Positions 20,479-33,403 of a stretch of DNA of 64,000 bases are shown here, piece after piece. Origin of the DNA: Metarhizium brunneum (taxonomy: Eukaryota; Ascomycota; Sordariomycetes; Hypocreales; Clavicipitaceae). A program made the translations under genes and the position numbers. Under the pieces are notes generated by a model that made no database searches, was not told the DNA's origin, and worked only from the letters and a program-made list of their open reading frames with translations. The stretch is from assembly GCF_013426205.1 (NCBI RefSeq), contig NC_089422.1, forward strand, positions 6,971,001-7,035,000, written 5' to 3'. Within the stretch, counting starts at the first letter, position 1; each line of letters begins with the position of its first letter.

Positions 20479-22847
20479 TTACCACTTCGTATCTCCTCTC
20501 TTAATTTCACCATTTACACACCTCTTGACCCAATCCCAGACCGTGTTGTGCCAGACAAGAGAGTTTTCCGGATCAAGCACCCAGTGCCCCTCATTTGGAA
20601 AGGTCAGCAACCGACTTGGTACGCCATTTCCCTTCAGAGTGTTGTAAGTCGCAATGCCCTCAGTAATAGGACACCGATAGTCTTTCTCGCTGTGAATAAC
20701 GAGAGTCGGCGGCGCGTTTCGCCAGTTGCGTAACAACTCGGGCCGAGCAGGGTTGAAGCGTTCAAAAGCCATGGGCCGTTGCCAGGGATAGAGAGCGCCT
20801 TCAAAATTTCCGCCCTCATACAAGGCGTCTGTTTGCAAAAAGAATGAGGGAAGGTTAAAGATTCCGTCATGCCAGATCGCACAGCAGAACTATTTGCAAG
20901 ACATGTCTTAGTCACGCACATCGGCAAAATAGCTTGCGGCTGCTACATACCTTGTTGATGATCTCATGTCCAAGCATCCAGCTAACCATGTAGCCACCGT
21001 AGCTGGCTCCGGCAAGCACTGCTTTGTCCTGGTCAAGATAAGGCAGCTTTTCCAGATACGTTATGAGATTCAAGAGGTCCTGAAATGGTCGACCACCCCA
21101 TTCGCCATTGATCCCTAGATTTAGGCCAAATTAGCGAGCGTCGGCTAGCACCAGGATAAGCCAAGTCATACTTCTTGCAAACTCAAGACCATAACCCACG
21201 CTTCCTGTGATGTTGGGACAAACTATTACGTATCCCTGTTCTGCCCAGGCAGCCATGTTCCACTCCATTCACCAACCAGTCAGTGTGAACTTTGCGGATA
21301 AAACCAAAGTTTAGGAATACGACTCACCCTGGTGCTCCAAGCGTCATCCCAAGAAGATATCGGTCCACCGTGTGGCATCAACACCCACGGGTATTTCTTA
21401 TTTTCATCGAAGTCGGTGGGCCGCAACATAAAACAGTGAACACATACATCATCCGCTCCCTCATACCAGAACTCTGTGACCATGTCTGGGGATAGCCTGA
21501 ATTTTTTACCTTCACTAGTTGCTGATGAAAGGGTTTTGACAACGGCGGCCTCGGACACATTCACAACTTGCCAGAGGCTACTGTCTATGAAGCTGGAACT
21601 GGAAACCAGAACTTCATTCCAATTATCATCTTTGAGTGGATAACACGCGGACGCACTACCGTGCTTGAAAAAAATATGCGGCGTCTCCCCATCTGCAAGT
21701 TTGAGCTTCGACAGAACAGTTCGGCCACAGTTGGCACTTGTCATGATAATGTTTTCAGAGTCGCCAGCGAACTCGAACTCTTTGGGTGGATCGTGTTCTT
21801 TGTCGCCGCCACCCCATGTCGGCGTGACAAGACCGAAGGCATCGAAGGCATCGAGGGAATTTGTCGACGCCAAAAGCAAGCGAGAGCCATACTCGTCCCC
21901 ACGTGGAACATGAAGAAAGCCAATCATGGTGCCATCGGGAGAAAACCGAATGTTAGACATTATGCACTCATCAACGCCTGATGGCAACTGTATTCGCTTG
22001 GGTCGTCCGGTCGGTGGTAGGGTAAACGAATCAAGAGGCACAAAATATGCTGAGCTCACAGCAAATTCTCCGGGATCCAGGACTGTTCGGTCCTGTGCAA
22101 TAAAGACGGCGCCTCTATGAGAAATATCAAAGCTTGACAGAGGATCTCCGACGTCCAACATTCCTCCAGGTGCATCTAGTTCGTGATTGTTGACTAGGTT
22201 GAGGAGATGGCCTGCAAACTCCCACTTGCCAGACGAATCCTGTTGCAGCTTATTGTACCACAAGCTATAGGACTGTTGATTCTGCAACGAGGTCCACTGT
22301 GATGCAAATTAGAAAAGAAGTTGGCGAGCGACAGATGCTGTCATCCGGCGCTTGAACTCACAGATCGAACACGCGCCCCGTCAAAGATGCGGCCAGTGGA
22401 GAGTTTCTGGTGAGCCTCTTCGTTGTACAGAAGACCATCATCATCAACCTGACCAGTAACCATGAATACGACAGATCCGTCATCAAGTTTCTTAAGTTTA
22501 AGATTTTCAATCGGTCCATTGAACTCGGCGAGGGGGATGTGTTCCCAGGATCCGTCTCGTCCCTTGGCCACAATGGCTTGCGTTCGGCCCTTGTCTCCAG
22601 ACTTGAGAAACAAAATATCATTGGTGCCAGGGACCCAAACGGCATCGTGAACTTTGTCGTCATCTGATATTTGGGATGACTGACGGGTCTGCAAGTCCAT
22701 AACACGGACTTGTTTCTCAGTTTTGTCACCGAACTTGTGGGTGGAAATCGTGTAGAGGGCCAGCTTGCCATCGTGATTCGGAACCGCGGCACTCCTCCTA
22801 GGGGCTCCGATGAGAGTTTCTGCGGTCAACTTTTGAACACGAACCAT
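20479..22847 (-). CDS. Prolyl oligopeptidase family serine peptidase (DPP5/acylaminoacyl-peptidase-like)
   Basis: Five exons, 22847-22362, 22296-21328, 21262-21172, 21114-20951 and 20889-20479, give 706 residues. The N-terminal part is a beta-propeller-like region with repeated strands (VHDAVWVPGTNDILFLKSG, IRFSPDGTMIGFLHV). The alpha/beta-hydrolase domain starts near PWVLMPHGGPISSW and continues through GYVIVCPNITGSVGYG and INGEWGGRPFQDL. The catalytic triad is visible: Ser553 in GASYGGYM, Asp640 in HSEKDYRCP and His672 in NEGHWV. There is no signal peptide, so it is probably cytosolic, unlike secreted dipeptidyl-peptidase V of dermatophytes and aspergilli. It would cleave short or N-blocked peptides. 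All introns are GT-AG and the splice joins restore family-like sequence. Confidence 0.9.
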
Positions 22848-24473
22848 GATGACTGCTTCTGTGTTTTGATAGATTTATCATGGGTGAAATTTCCGGTTCA
22901 ATCTCATTCATGTATGAGAGAGGTGCAGTGGATGTCATATGAAGTTCCACCAAGAGGTGTAAGTTGCCACTAGGCAGGGAACGTATGGTGCATACGAGTA
23001 TTAGGTACTCGGTAGGCCGTGACAGAGTGACACGCAGCTCGGTATATTATGTACGTGTATTTTAACCGCGGCGACGGTGCAGAAATCTACTTGAGTATTA
23101 GGCAGCTTGCGCAACCATAAGAAATCAATGGCGGACTGGGTCCAGAATTGGGACATACATATTAGGTACCTAGGTTATTAGCTATCTAGTACCCATCAGA
23201 TAAGTACCTACAAGTAGCTTCCACGGAAGCGTACGCGTAGGTGCCAGCTTAGTGTACGCGTTGGCTCACGCGGCCTGGATGGGCAGTTCGGAATTTGAGG
23301 TACAGAAGGCAAGGGCCAATGTTGCCCGTACGCAGCTTTACTTGCTGCTACAGAGAAAGCTCGGACATGGCATTGAAACACTTCGAAAATCGAAAGGAAG
23401 ATGTCAGAATGCTTGTAGTTTTACAGTAAGAGGTGTAGGAAGGAGCAAGGGGAGACTCAGGAGACAGCACCTGGAGTCAATGATGTCACTACCAGACTCC
23501 AGCCTGCGTTGTACTTGCCGAGTGATTCGCTGCGAACGTGTGTACAGTGGGAGGCGAGGCATCGGCTGTCATAAACTTTATGTCCACCCGTTGGACATCT
23601 CGACACCACTTAATATTGATCCAACGTTAATAAAACCGCACGGTCTTAAACGTGGCCATCCATCCACGGTCATCTCCAAAACCTTGCTGCTGCCATTGAG
23701 TTGCAGAAACGGCAGCACGGGGTTGCTGTACCAGGACTTGATTCAACCAGACTCCAGCATCATCCTTTTGCACGCCATCACCCCAGGCCGCGACTACCCG
23801 CATTCTCGTGTTCAGAATGGCTGCCGGCATGTGCCCAAGGCCCTGGCTCCTTGTCCCCAGAAGGGGCCCTTGCTTCCACCATATCCGAGTGATTGGACGA
23901 GTTCGGGGCCTCTTGTCAACTGGCCATCCATGTCCTCTCCATGTCCCGTCTCCGATTTCGGGGAACCCGGCTGACTGGCCGCCCGGCCCGGTCAGCATTT
24001 TGAATCTTCGTCGACGCTGGTCCCCCGACGTCAATGCTCGGGGCACTTTTGACACGCTACGTATTTTCAATTCATCTCCGGAAATGTCCTGCAAGCCAGT
24101 TTGCTGACTCGCTTCAAAGCACACCGTACTGCGGGGGACTTGGAGACTTCCTTGACATTGTTTGCGCGGCTGTGCCTCAGGGCTGAGCACATCATCACCA
24201 GGGCGGGGGCGTTACGAAAATCACGACGAGCTTCTGCCTCATCATCTTGGCAAACCAGAACTTGAAGCGATTCCACGATAAAAGGATTCCCAAGAGCCGC
24301 AATGCGTCTGCAGCAATCGTTATTCGAACAGAAACCTCAAAGAAGAAGAAGCTGCAATAAAAAGAGACCTCACCTGGACCAGCCTTGTCGAGCGTAGCTT
24401 CTGTTCAAATTTCCAGTCGCTTCGTCGTGCCTTTGTATCTGTGCTGGCTCCCAGGGGGAAGGCTTTGGCCATC
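22848..24473. other. Intergenic between divergent genes, no convincing gene
   Basis: A 240-codon plus-strand ORF (23252-23974) and a 187-codon minus ORF overlap each other, and neither resembles a known protein. The palindromic half-site TACCTAGGT lies at 23167-23175. Confidence 0.5.
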
Positions 24474-25410
24474 ATGAAGGTCACCAATGAGTCCGAGTTG
24501 GCGACAGCCACACCAACCTTGGAACGTGCTACTGAATCAACACAAAGGTGGAACACGAAGAACTTGGGATGGAGACTGGCTGCTGATGCTGCCGGTGCTG
24601 CGTGCGCTGGTGTTTTGGTCGCGCCAGTCATTTCCATCATTGATCGGTACGATTTTTCTGGAAATCTCCATCTGCCGCCTCATATCATGCTCTAACATGT
24701 GAATCAGATCCATCATGGAGAATGCGTCCGGACGCAGTTCCCTCCTCGACTCGATCCGTTCCTCTGTTCGAAATTTCATCCTGCGACCCGGACCCGCGCT
24801 CTTCTCTCGACCCTGTGCCCTCATCTTCATTTTGTACGGCGGCACATATCTGACAGCCAACGCACTCGACACGGCAACATCCACCGCCACCAACAAACCC
24901 GCTACAGCCATCTCCTCCGGCCCAGGTAAATTTGCTGCCTCATCGGCCGCCAACGTCGGCCTATGCATGTACAAGGACCGCTCGTTTGTCCGCATGTTTG
25001 GCCCCGTGGGCGCTCCTCGCGCAGTGCCCTTGCCTTCCTATGCACTGTTTACCCTGCGCGACTGCTTGACGATATTTGCCTCGTTCAATATTCCCCCCCT
25101 CCTTGCGCCTTATATAGATTCGCGTTTATCCACCGAGTTCAAGAAGCACCTTTCGGGTCAGACTGCCGCGCAATTCGTCGCCCCTGCCGCCGTACAGTTC
25201 CTTTCTACGCCCCTGCACCTCCTTGGTTTAGACCTATACAATCGGCCCGGCCAGTCTCCTGCCGTTTCTTGGCGTGATCGCTTTCAAATTGTTCGATCCA
25301 ATTGGCTTATTAGCTCCGCGGCCAGAGTGTGTCGCATCGTTCCGGCTTTCGGTGTTGGGGGTGTAGTCAACTTCAAGGTTCGGCACAGCTTGATGACAAA
25401 GTTGGAATAA
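24474..25410 (+). CDS. Conserved fungal membrane protein of unknown function (weakly mitochondrial-carrier-like)
   Basis: Two exons, 24474-24646 and 24708-25410 (61-nt intron GTACGA...CAG), give 291 residues. Splicing joins IIDR to SIMENASG in frame. Hydrophobic segments are seen near residues 30-50 (LAADAAGAACAGVLVAPVIS), 78-95 (CALIFILYGGTYLTANALDT), 145-170 (LRDCLTIFASFNIPPLLAPY), 187-205 and near the C-terminus. Pro- and Gly-bearing segments with charged borders recall solute carriers of the mitochondrial inner membrane, but I cannot find the PxDxx[KR] signature, so this is only an impression. It is convergent with BEM1 downstream. Codon use looks like the neighbours. The gene call is firm; function is not known. 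Confidence 0.72.
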
Positions 25411-26406
25411 AACCACATCTGCTTCTGCCGTCTGTTATATAATGGGTCATTTTATCTACAATTGGCATATGTTCATGGGTTAGCATCATGAGGCGTTGGG
25501 ACTGTTGAGATGGTACTGTGTAGTGTGATTTTTGAACCTGTCATCCTCTATTCATGGAGTGCAGGTAGACGCCATAGAACGGGAATCATGAAGAAAGAAA
25601 ATCTCACTTTCGCATCAGGCCACTTGCTGAAGAACGCGTTAATTTGGAAACAAATCACTCGGCATGCATTAATAGCCACGGCTGTGTCGTGCTGGTATGT
25701 ACACTCATTAGGCCCTCCCTCCTAGCCGCGACTTAATCTGTGGTGTATCAAAGTGCCGCCCTTACCAGTTCAAGCCGCGCAACTGGCTTCGTTTCCATTT
25801 ACTTCGTTTCTCATGCTCATGCTCATCTCAATTCATCAACTGAGTCATCGTCTTCGCCTTCTCCACGCCGTCTTTCCTTGTATGGGCTCTCCCCACCACT
25901 CCGCTCATCAGGCATCCAACCTCGTCAAGGTATCAAGTCGCCGTATTCCTAGCAGCAAAAGCAATTCGTCAAACCAGCTTCCGGAACGCCGTCCCCAGAC
26001 CAAAAGTCCCCTATTTAAGTAGAATCGGACAAGTCGAAAATGTTAAATTACTCCACAATCATCAAACAGGATCCACGCAAAGTCCCTTTACAATGAGCTA
26101 AACATGCAAGTCCCCCCAGGTACTTATGAACTGTATGAAGGCTTGCATGCTAGTAAAGAATTTTTGTTGACGGGGACAAAAAGAGTCGAATGCTGCCCCT
26201 TGAAGAGAAGGGGGCGGAAGCTGCATAAGAACAAGTGGCTGGTACAGTGTCGCAAATACATCCGTATTCCAGCTACTAATCATATACCCAAAAAGAGGTG
26301 AAAAAGTGAGACAAACATGTTTTGAGCTCCGTGATCTGGTTTTTTTTTGTGTGTATGTGGATGAGGCTTAGAAATCAGGATGCGAGCAGATTCGTGATAG
26401 CATCTC
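25411..26406. other. Convergent 3' region, no gene seen
   Basis: This stretch lies between the stops of two convergent genes (membrane protein and BEM1). Short ORFs only, with no recognisable pattern. Confidence 0.5.
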
Positions 26407-28839
26407 TTATGCAACCTCGACATAGAGAACGAGTTTCTCATGCCGCTCAAGAGCAAAGTTGAGATCACTGTCGCTCATTAAATTAGGTTTGTTTCCTGTT
26501 GGCTCGTCCTTATAGAAAAGTTGTAATTGATTATCGGGGCTGAGTTTGAGTCGATCCCGAATCTTGTCACACAGCTGCTGATAATCAACTTCGGACGGTA
26601 CACGAATAGCGATAAGATCACCATTGTAATACATCTTGACTTTCATCACGGCTTGTTGTGGCTGATTGCTTGTACCCTGTTGTGAGTTGCTCAATTGTCG
26701 AGATGTGGCAGGGAGTACGGCATAGGCATTTCCGTTCAGGTTGGTTCGGGAGCCGCCGTTTCCAAAACCTTCGGCGGACGGTTGTGAGCCCTGTGAAAGC
26801 CGCATGTCCTCATCGGCAGAATTTGGAGCGATCTCATAGTCTCCTTCACGAGGAGCAAAGAACTTCTTCACCAGGTCGCATTTCGAAACGCGGTCTGGCT
26901 GGTCGAGAAGATTTTTAACATAGGCATCGAGGTTGTGTAGCCTTGCCTCTGTGATTGCATCTGTGACATAACTGACAGGACCTGGCATGTATGGTAAAGT
27001 CCTTTTGTTCGTTCCGTCATGACCAGCCTCTGAAGGAAATTGGTTGAGAAGGGCAATCTGGAAGTCGTAAAAATCTTCGTAGTATCGCGAGAGTTCCCAA
27101 TGTCTGCCATCCTCAAGAACAGCCACGATAACAAACCAATATTTGTCTTCGGCAAAGCAATATCGAGGTATCCAGGCTCTGACTGGCGCGTATACTGGAG
27201 TTATTTCCTGGTTGTGAGCATATTGTTGGGACTGGGAAATGCTGTGTTGCCCGGCACGGTGCTACGTGGGAGATAAATTAGTATATGGGGGCAAGAAAGA
27301 TGGTAAAAATATCACACCGCGGGGAAACCACCGTGGTGGCTGAATGAATGAGGCCATACCTGTGATCCATTCTGTGCGCTCTGTCTCCCTTCTTGAAGGC
27401 TCATACTCTCCATACCTTGCTCAACTGCCCGTTGACCCCCTGCATCAGGGCCCGCGAACTTACCCAGAGTAATGCTGCTATTCTTATAGTTTGCCGCCAT
27501 CCTCTTCCATTCCTCCACACTCGGAACCCCGGCTCTCTTCACAGCTTCCACTGCGTTGGGAACAACCTCTTTAGTTCTGACATAGCGAATCTCGACGTAT
27601 GAGACGGGGATCAAGCCAGGACCGCCCAGTCTTGCGATGGGCTTGGCAACGAACCACTCTGGGGTTGACTGGGCGATGATGATGATTTGCTCATTTTTGG
27701 TAGCGCCCAACTCGTCTGGCCGCTGGGCCTCGAAATCATACATGACGGTGGCAAAAATTTTGTTGTCAATATCGGTAGACTTGGTACTACGGTGGGTGAT
27801 TGGTACCGCTGTAGTAATGGGGTGCGGGGCATTTTCGCTGTAACCAGAGTCATGGTCGGGACTCTTCGCGGTAGGCGGCCTGCTATTGTCTGACTGGGCA
27901 CTGTCTCGCTCGGTACGGCCTAAGGCTTGGAAGAAGGCGACCGGGACGAGGCCTCGGGCATCCGGCAGGGCAGGATTGCATGCCTCATACCAGTCTTGGT
28001 CGTTCTCGCGGCCAATAACGTGGAAAAAATCTCCTTTGGAAAAGCTCAACTCTTGCGACGACTGGGCTTCATAGTCGTACAACGCTCGAATCACCTGCGG
28101 GGAGACCAAGTGTCAACACTCAAATACTTGCAGGGTGGGACGAAAGTAATAGCATAGGCGTCTGGAGAAGAGGCAAAAGAGGAAAAGGAACGAAATTTGT
28201 ATCCTAGAATCCGCTGCAACTGTATCTCTCGATATTCGATATATGCCACATCGCCTCGGGAGGGAATGGGCTGGGTCGTGGGAAGGGGTGTACTGCCAAG
28301 GCGAGAGAGGTTCGGGAACCAACCTTTTTGGGTGGGATGATGGCGACAGCAGACTTGGTCGCTATTGAGGTGTGGTGCTGCTTTTCCTTATCGCCCTTGA
28401 TGGACCGACGAAGAGCCTGTATGAGGGCCATCAAGATTAGCAAGTCGAGAAACTTTGTAGGATATATGGAGTAGTCTGGGTATGTCGGATCATGGCGGCG
28501 TGGCAAAACATCTGGTACTCAATGCGGGGTGAAAACGAAAGCGAGAAAGACAAAGCAAAGGAAGGAGCAACTGTGCGCGTAAGTGCTTAAACCGTCCCGC
28601 CACGTAGGCAACCGAGCAGGTGCATCTGAGCGAGAACAAGAACGCACGGGAAACGCACGACAGCTTGTCGAGGTCCTCGAGACAAAATGCCCAGACTGTG
28701 GCAAAGGTACAGAGGGGGAGTTGTGCAGTGACGAGGGCCGGAATGCAGGGCCGCAACCATGAACCAGACGCGAGCGCAGATGAAAATTCGAGATGCGCAT
28801 GGCGACGCTGCTGAGCAATGGGCGGCAACGTACCTTCAT
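26407..28839 (-). CDS. bem1: Bem1-type polarity scaffold (SH3-SH3-PX-PB1)
   Basis: Four exons, 28839-28834, 28416-28324, 28094-27360 and 27261-26407, give 562 residues. The first coding exon is only six bases (Met-Lys), followed by a 417-nt intron with donor GTACGT; the next exon starts ALRRSIKGDK. Domains: SH3-1 about 34-95 (IRALYDYEAQSSQELSFSKG), SH3-2 about 155-215 (ATVMYDFEAQRPDELGATKN), PX about 300-420 (AWIPRYCFAEDKYWFV ... WELSRYYEDFYDFQ, then PYMPGP), and PB1 at the C-terminus (VKMYYNGDLIAIRVPSEVDY ... DSDLNFAL). Bem1 links the Cdc42 exchange factor Cdc24 (through PB1) with Cdc42 effectors such as PAK kinases (through SH3) at growth sites and hyphal tips. Domain order and length fit the family. 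Confidence 0.95.
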
Positions 28840-31800
28840 CCTGTACGACTCACTCTGCGACTTTGCGGCGAGGGCTGGCAGCAAAACGACGGCAAAGAAA
28901 GACAAGTTGTCGCACCGGAAGGGAGAGACGGAAGGGTCCAGAGTAGGAAGCGCAAAAGGTGAGCACTTTGAAGGGGGGCGGCGCAGTTAGTTTGCCTGTG
29001 CCTGTTCCTCGTCCTGTCCGGTTCGATCAAGCCGCGACAAATCCACTAGGCGTTACTAACAACCAGCCCAGCAAGGTCTACCTGGTCTACCCGGTCTTTG
29101 GGTCCTAGCCGGTTTGGTGGCCCGGTCTCACACGTCGATGTCGCCCAGAGGTCACAATGGTGCAGTAGCTTGGCTCAGGCCTTGGGTGGGTGGTCGGTGG
29201 ATTCGAGGGTGGAGACGCTGGAGGCGCCTCACAGCGAGAACAGCGACTTTTCGATGCTGGACAATAAGCAGCAGGCCTGGCAACACTCGAGAGGGGGGCG
29301 TTGATGGCAGCCGTTTGATCGTTGGGGACTGGCGCGAAGTCAAATTCGCCGGCTTGCGTCAACCGCAGGCTGTTCCTGGTTAGTATGCGGACTGTGGACT
29401 TGAGGGTTTTCCAAGGCAGAGGAAAATTCACGGTGATGGATGCTGTTCGCGCTGGCGAAAGATGCCCAGTGTACGCGTCTTTGCGCGGAGATGGCGCACA
29501 ATCTTGGACTGCGCAAGCGATGAAGGTTGAATGAATGTCTTGTTGGGCGGAGGAATCGCGGAGCAAACAACTGTTGGTGCTCGAATTCTCGCGTCGTACC
29601 TGTACGAACGACGAGCTAATAAGTCGGTTGTGAACGGAAAGTCGTATTTTGTCGCGGGCTTCGAGGTATGTCGTCTTCGACAACTTTATATTATTGATGC
29701 TGCTTGGCTAATAGCTTTTCTGGATATGGCTTAGTACATCCGAGGGTGAGAGAGCCAGGGCGATACGCCAAGAAAGGGTAGGTAGCAGATCGAGGGAGAA
29801 GATCAACAACAATGTCTCATGGCAAGTATGACGACAGCGGAGCCGGCAAGTGCAGGCCGGAAAAAAAGAAAGAGAGAGAGAAGGAGAAGGGGGGACTAAG
29901 GTGAGGACGTTGCCGAATCTCGAGGAGATATGGAGATATGGGGACGGGCCCGGAGGATATACCTTAGCAGATATGTATAAGATGGAGGCAAGGGAAGTGG
30001 TGGATTCTACACATGTATACGCTCGGGCACTCTCGTAGTGTGTGATATCAACGCTATGCGTGTCTGTCCACTTGAGCATTTGGGCAGATATGACTACATA
30101 TGTTGGATCAAGTCGAGCCTGGTGTGATTGATGGATGATACTCCCGAATCTGGCCTCCAGCTGTTTGTCACCACTCTCTGCTGAGTCCTGACACCGATGA
30201 CGAATTGACTACCTGCAGACATGGATACTGGGGACCAAGGACGGCGAGTACTTGTTGAAGTGAATATCATGGACTCCAACCTCCATGATCCATCTCACGC
30301 AGGCGCATCAATCTGAACATTCCCAACTACTCATCACAACAGGGTTGCGTGCTTGCGTCTTTAATGGCGAAGAATATGCCAGAAATCCGAAACCAGGCAA
30401 TAGCATGGTTGCTTGGGCACGGAACACTTAAAATTAGGAAGTAGTGCATACACACGACGCCAGCACATGCAGGACTTGGGCAAACCTTTGCCGCCGGCTT
30501 GCGTGGCTTGCAGCATGACGAGGGCTTGAATACTACCATTGCTTTGCCTTGATGTCTGCCTGTTGACCAAACATGGATGTTCTCCCCAGGGACAAAGGAG
30601 TGTGAGATGGATGCATTGCCTTCAAGTGCCCCGTACGAAAAGTCAAGGTGATTGGAACTGCCAAATACAAATACTCGCGGCATCAAGCTATTGACAGGTA
30701 ATGACGGAGATTTAAACTGACATGGACGGGTCAACGGTTCAATGTTACCGTCAATGCGGCAGGGGCGCCGGCATGGAGTCCAGGGGAGGGTGTCACTGTG
30801 TGGTTAATTCGTACCTCAGGCCACCACGCCGTCCTCTGTGGTCAATGGGCAGCATTCAGCATTGAACCCAACATTTGAACCGCGAGACTGTGTCTGGTGG
30901 CCAGCGGCTGTCAAAACTCCAAGTACCAGACGTTCAATGTTGTTCTCGCACAGCGTTCAATACAACCTTGCCACATTGTGTAACTCTGCCCTTCTTTGTT
31001 TGCATTGCCCCGTCTATGCGTCTTCCTCTTCTTGGCCCTTGTCCAACCTCGACCTCCCGACCGTTAGTTGATACGAGGCTCGGAGCACAGAAGCATACTC
31101 AAGGACAGAAGGGCCTCCTTTGATACCTGCCACTTCACAACAGCTACTTTACGCAACCACGCGCATCTTTCCAGTGTGCACATACGCGCATGCACGCACG
31201 CCCTCCCGCCGAGCGCAGAGACATGGCCAGGATCGTAACTGGGCATCATATACTCCGTAACGATGCCTGCTGGGGCCGGACATGTTGAAGCCAGCCATCC
31301 CTGAAGCCAGCCATGCAGCTGCGGCTTTCAGTGGTCTGGAGTGTTTCCATGCACGCATACATGTACATACGACAATATTGGCGGCGCTTTGCCGCACCCC
31401 TGCGTCCGTTGAAGTCGACTACAACATGAGGGTTGCATTGCTCAACGGCTGCTTTGGTCTTGGCCATTTTCCGTTCCATCTTGTCCCACCAAAGACGGTT
31501 GCTTGTCGCGTCTAGCTGATGTACGACATGTTAGCTGTTGATGTGCAAAAACAGCTGAAGAGTCGTACAGCAAAAGTACTGTATTACCTTGGCCTCAAAA
31601 TCCTACGCCCTTAAACGCCATGATGCTATGGATGACGTTTATTGGAGACGTGAAAGGAGGCAGCCGATGGCGTCTTGACATTCCCCGTGGATGTTCGATG
31701 GACTCTAGCAATCAGCTACAGCGCAACGCCGTTCACAACCAGTGCCACCAATTGATAGCAATTTACATGCAACAACATATGCACCCCACAGCTCGCGATC

Positions 31801-33042
31801 CAGTTTATGTGTTTCATCATCTCCAGGCTATGCCCATGCTGAACTGCTCAACCGACGCCAAAGGGCTGCATCCACCTCCCTTTCCGATTCAGCCGGGGAG
31901 TCACCAGTGGCAGTGGAGGTAGAGGTGCCAGCGCTGCATCTGTCATTCTTGCATAACAACATCGATATTGACTCAGTGGACGGAGACGAATGGCACCAAT
32001 ATGACAATGCCCGACTCTGCTGAAGCTTGGAGAGAACGTTGCATGTGTCCAGCATGACACCAACCATATCGCGGCCATGGCCAAGATCAAGCATACATGC
32101 AGAGCCGAGTACAGAGTGCAACTCTTTCGGCATTCGCCGTCGATCGCGCATCAGCACGCCACAAAACTTGCAACACACACACAATCGCCTTATTCACTCC
32201 CCTCCGTCTCCAAAATCCCAAACACCAGACGGCTTTGATAGCCAACTTTGGCACATGGCCGCCCAGACCATTGGGCCCCTCCGCCACGCTGATCGTCCAT
32301 GCGCATAAAGCGGCATAATAGCCGACCCACGCGGCCCCCGAAAAAGCCGTCACTGGAAAGCCGGTCTTGAAAATTGAGAATTGCTTCCAGTCCAAGACGG
32401 CGGGAAGCAAAAAGTCCTTGGCCTCCCATTACACCCGGCAACTGTTTGGTGCGCCATGTGATACTGCGATAGAGACGTTGTTACCTAGCCATCGACGCAC
32501 ACCAAGAACAGTGTTTGGCAGAATACACTTGCCTAATAAGAAGTATATCCCTACTATACCGTAGTATATTATCGTATTTAGCGCGATACCCAGGTACCTA
32601 TCTGGTCAAATTCTTTTTGCCTCCACTGCATCCTGCTATGGACTGGTTGGCTGGTACTAGTACTTGTGTGCAAGAGAAGTAGAAGTCAAGGTCAACCATG
32701 CCATATTGCAGCTCTCCATCCACCACCATCCCTGTCTTCTATCGCAACTCTGAAACAATGCATCTGACCCTTGTCATGGATTGGGCGAGGGACTGCATTG
32801 ACGGATATCTGTCCTGCCGGTGTTATACTCCATGAAGTTTGGTTTGCGCTGCTTATCCGCTTATCTGTGATTTTCAGATTCGAGATTTCTGGAACATTCA
32901 AAGCGGAATCGAACCGTATAGATATGCGCAAGTCGCGGCCCGCTAGCCAAAGCCATCTCGCGATAGCCTCAGCCACCGTCATCATAGAAGCAAACTGACT
33001 TTGTGCCGGTGACTCACGCCGAGTCACGCCGACAACCTAAAA
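28840..33042. other. Gene-poor stretch, no convincing gene
   Basis: About 4.2 kb upstream of BEM1. ORFs up to 192 codons (29105-29683, minus) show no domain. Its first few hundred bases probably contain the BEM1 promoter. One exact TACTCCGTA lies at 31251-31259. No transposase, terminal repeat or RNA gene was recognised. Confidence 0.5.
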
Positions 33043-33057
33043 TGCCCACACACGTAG

Positions 33058-33064
33058 TATATAA
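33058..33064 (+). promoter_or_regulatory. TATA-like box in the left arm of the inverted duplication
   Basis: TATATAA lies in the part of the left arm that precedes the 5'-UTR-like segment. The matching place in the right arm does not keep it. Promoter function is inferred from position only. Confidence 0.35.
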
Positions 33065-33224
33065 GCGAGGTCTGCCCTCGTCGGCACTCCAAGTCGACTT
33101 TGTTCCTCTCCATCCAAGTCACTCCTCTGCTGTCAAGACCACAACCACTGCAACCACTCACTTGCTGACATCGCCCACAGCTATCTACTCTCACTACCAT
33201 AGTTGCCTGTTGTAACCTTTAGGG

Positions 33225-33403
33225 GCTAAAGCTGACAAGGCCAAGGGGGCAAAAACAACACCACCAATAACGATTTAGAAGCCTTCTATAGTAAAAGGAA
33301 TACTAGCTTTAGGGTTAAAAATCCTGATTTGAGGGAAATCAAGGTGACCAACCAGGTGATCAGGGATCTAGAAAAGAAAGCTTGGATAAACGCGGAGCCT
33401 AGA
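33225..33403 (+). pseudogene. Second, truncated copy of the same gene start (left arm)
   Basis: Read on the plus strand, this arm encodes KADKAKGAKTTPP and then, in a shifted frame, NDLEAFYSKRNTSFRVKNPD, LREIKVTNQVIRDLEKKAW and INAEPRA, parallel to the right-arm copy. The ATG and first 19 codons seen in the right arm are replaced by a shorter unrelated segment. It stops at the 15-bp inverted pair. It is clearly not functional as a gene by itself. Confidence 0.55.

Noticed and set aside
23252..23974. 240-codon plus-strand ORF
   Set aside because: No recognisable protein features; overlaps a 187-codon ORF on the other strand.
29105..29683. 192-codon minus-strand ORF upstream of BEM1
   Set aside because: Composition not like the neighbouring genes and no motif; likely promoter/intergenic sequence.
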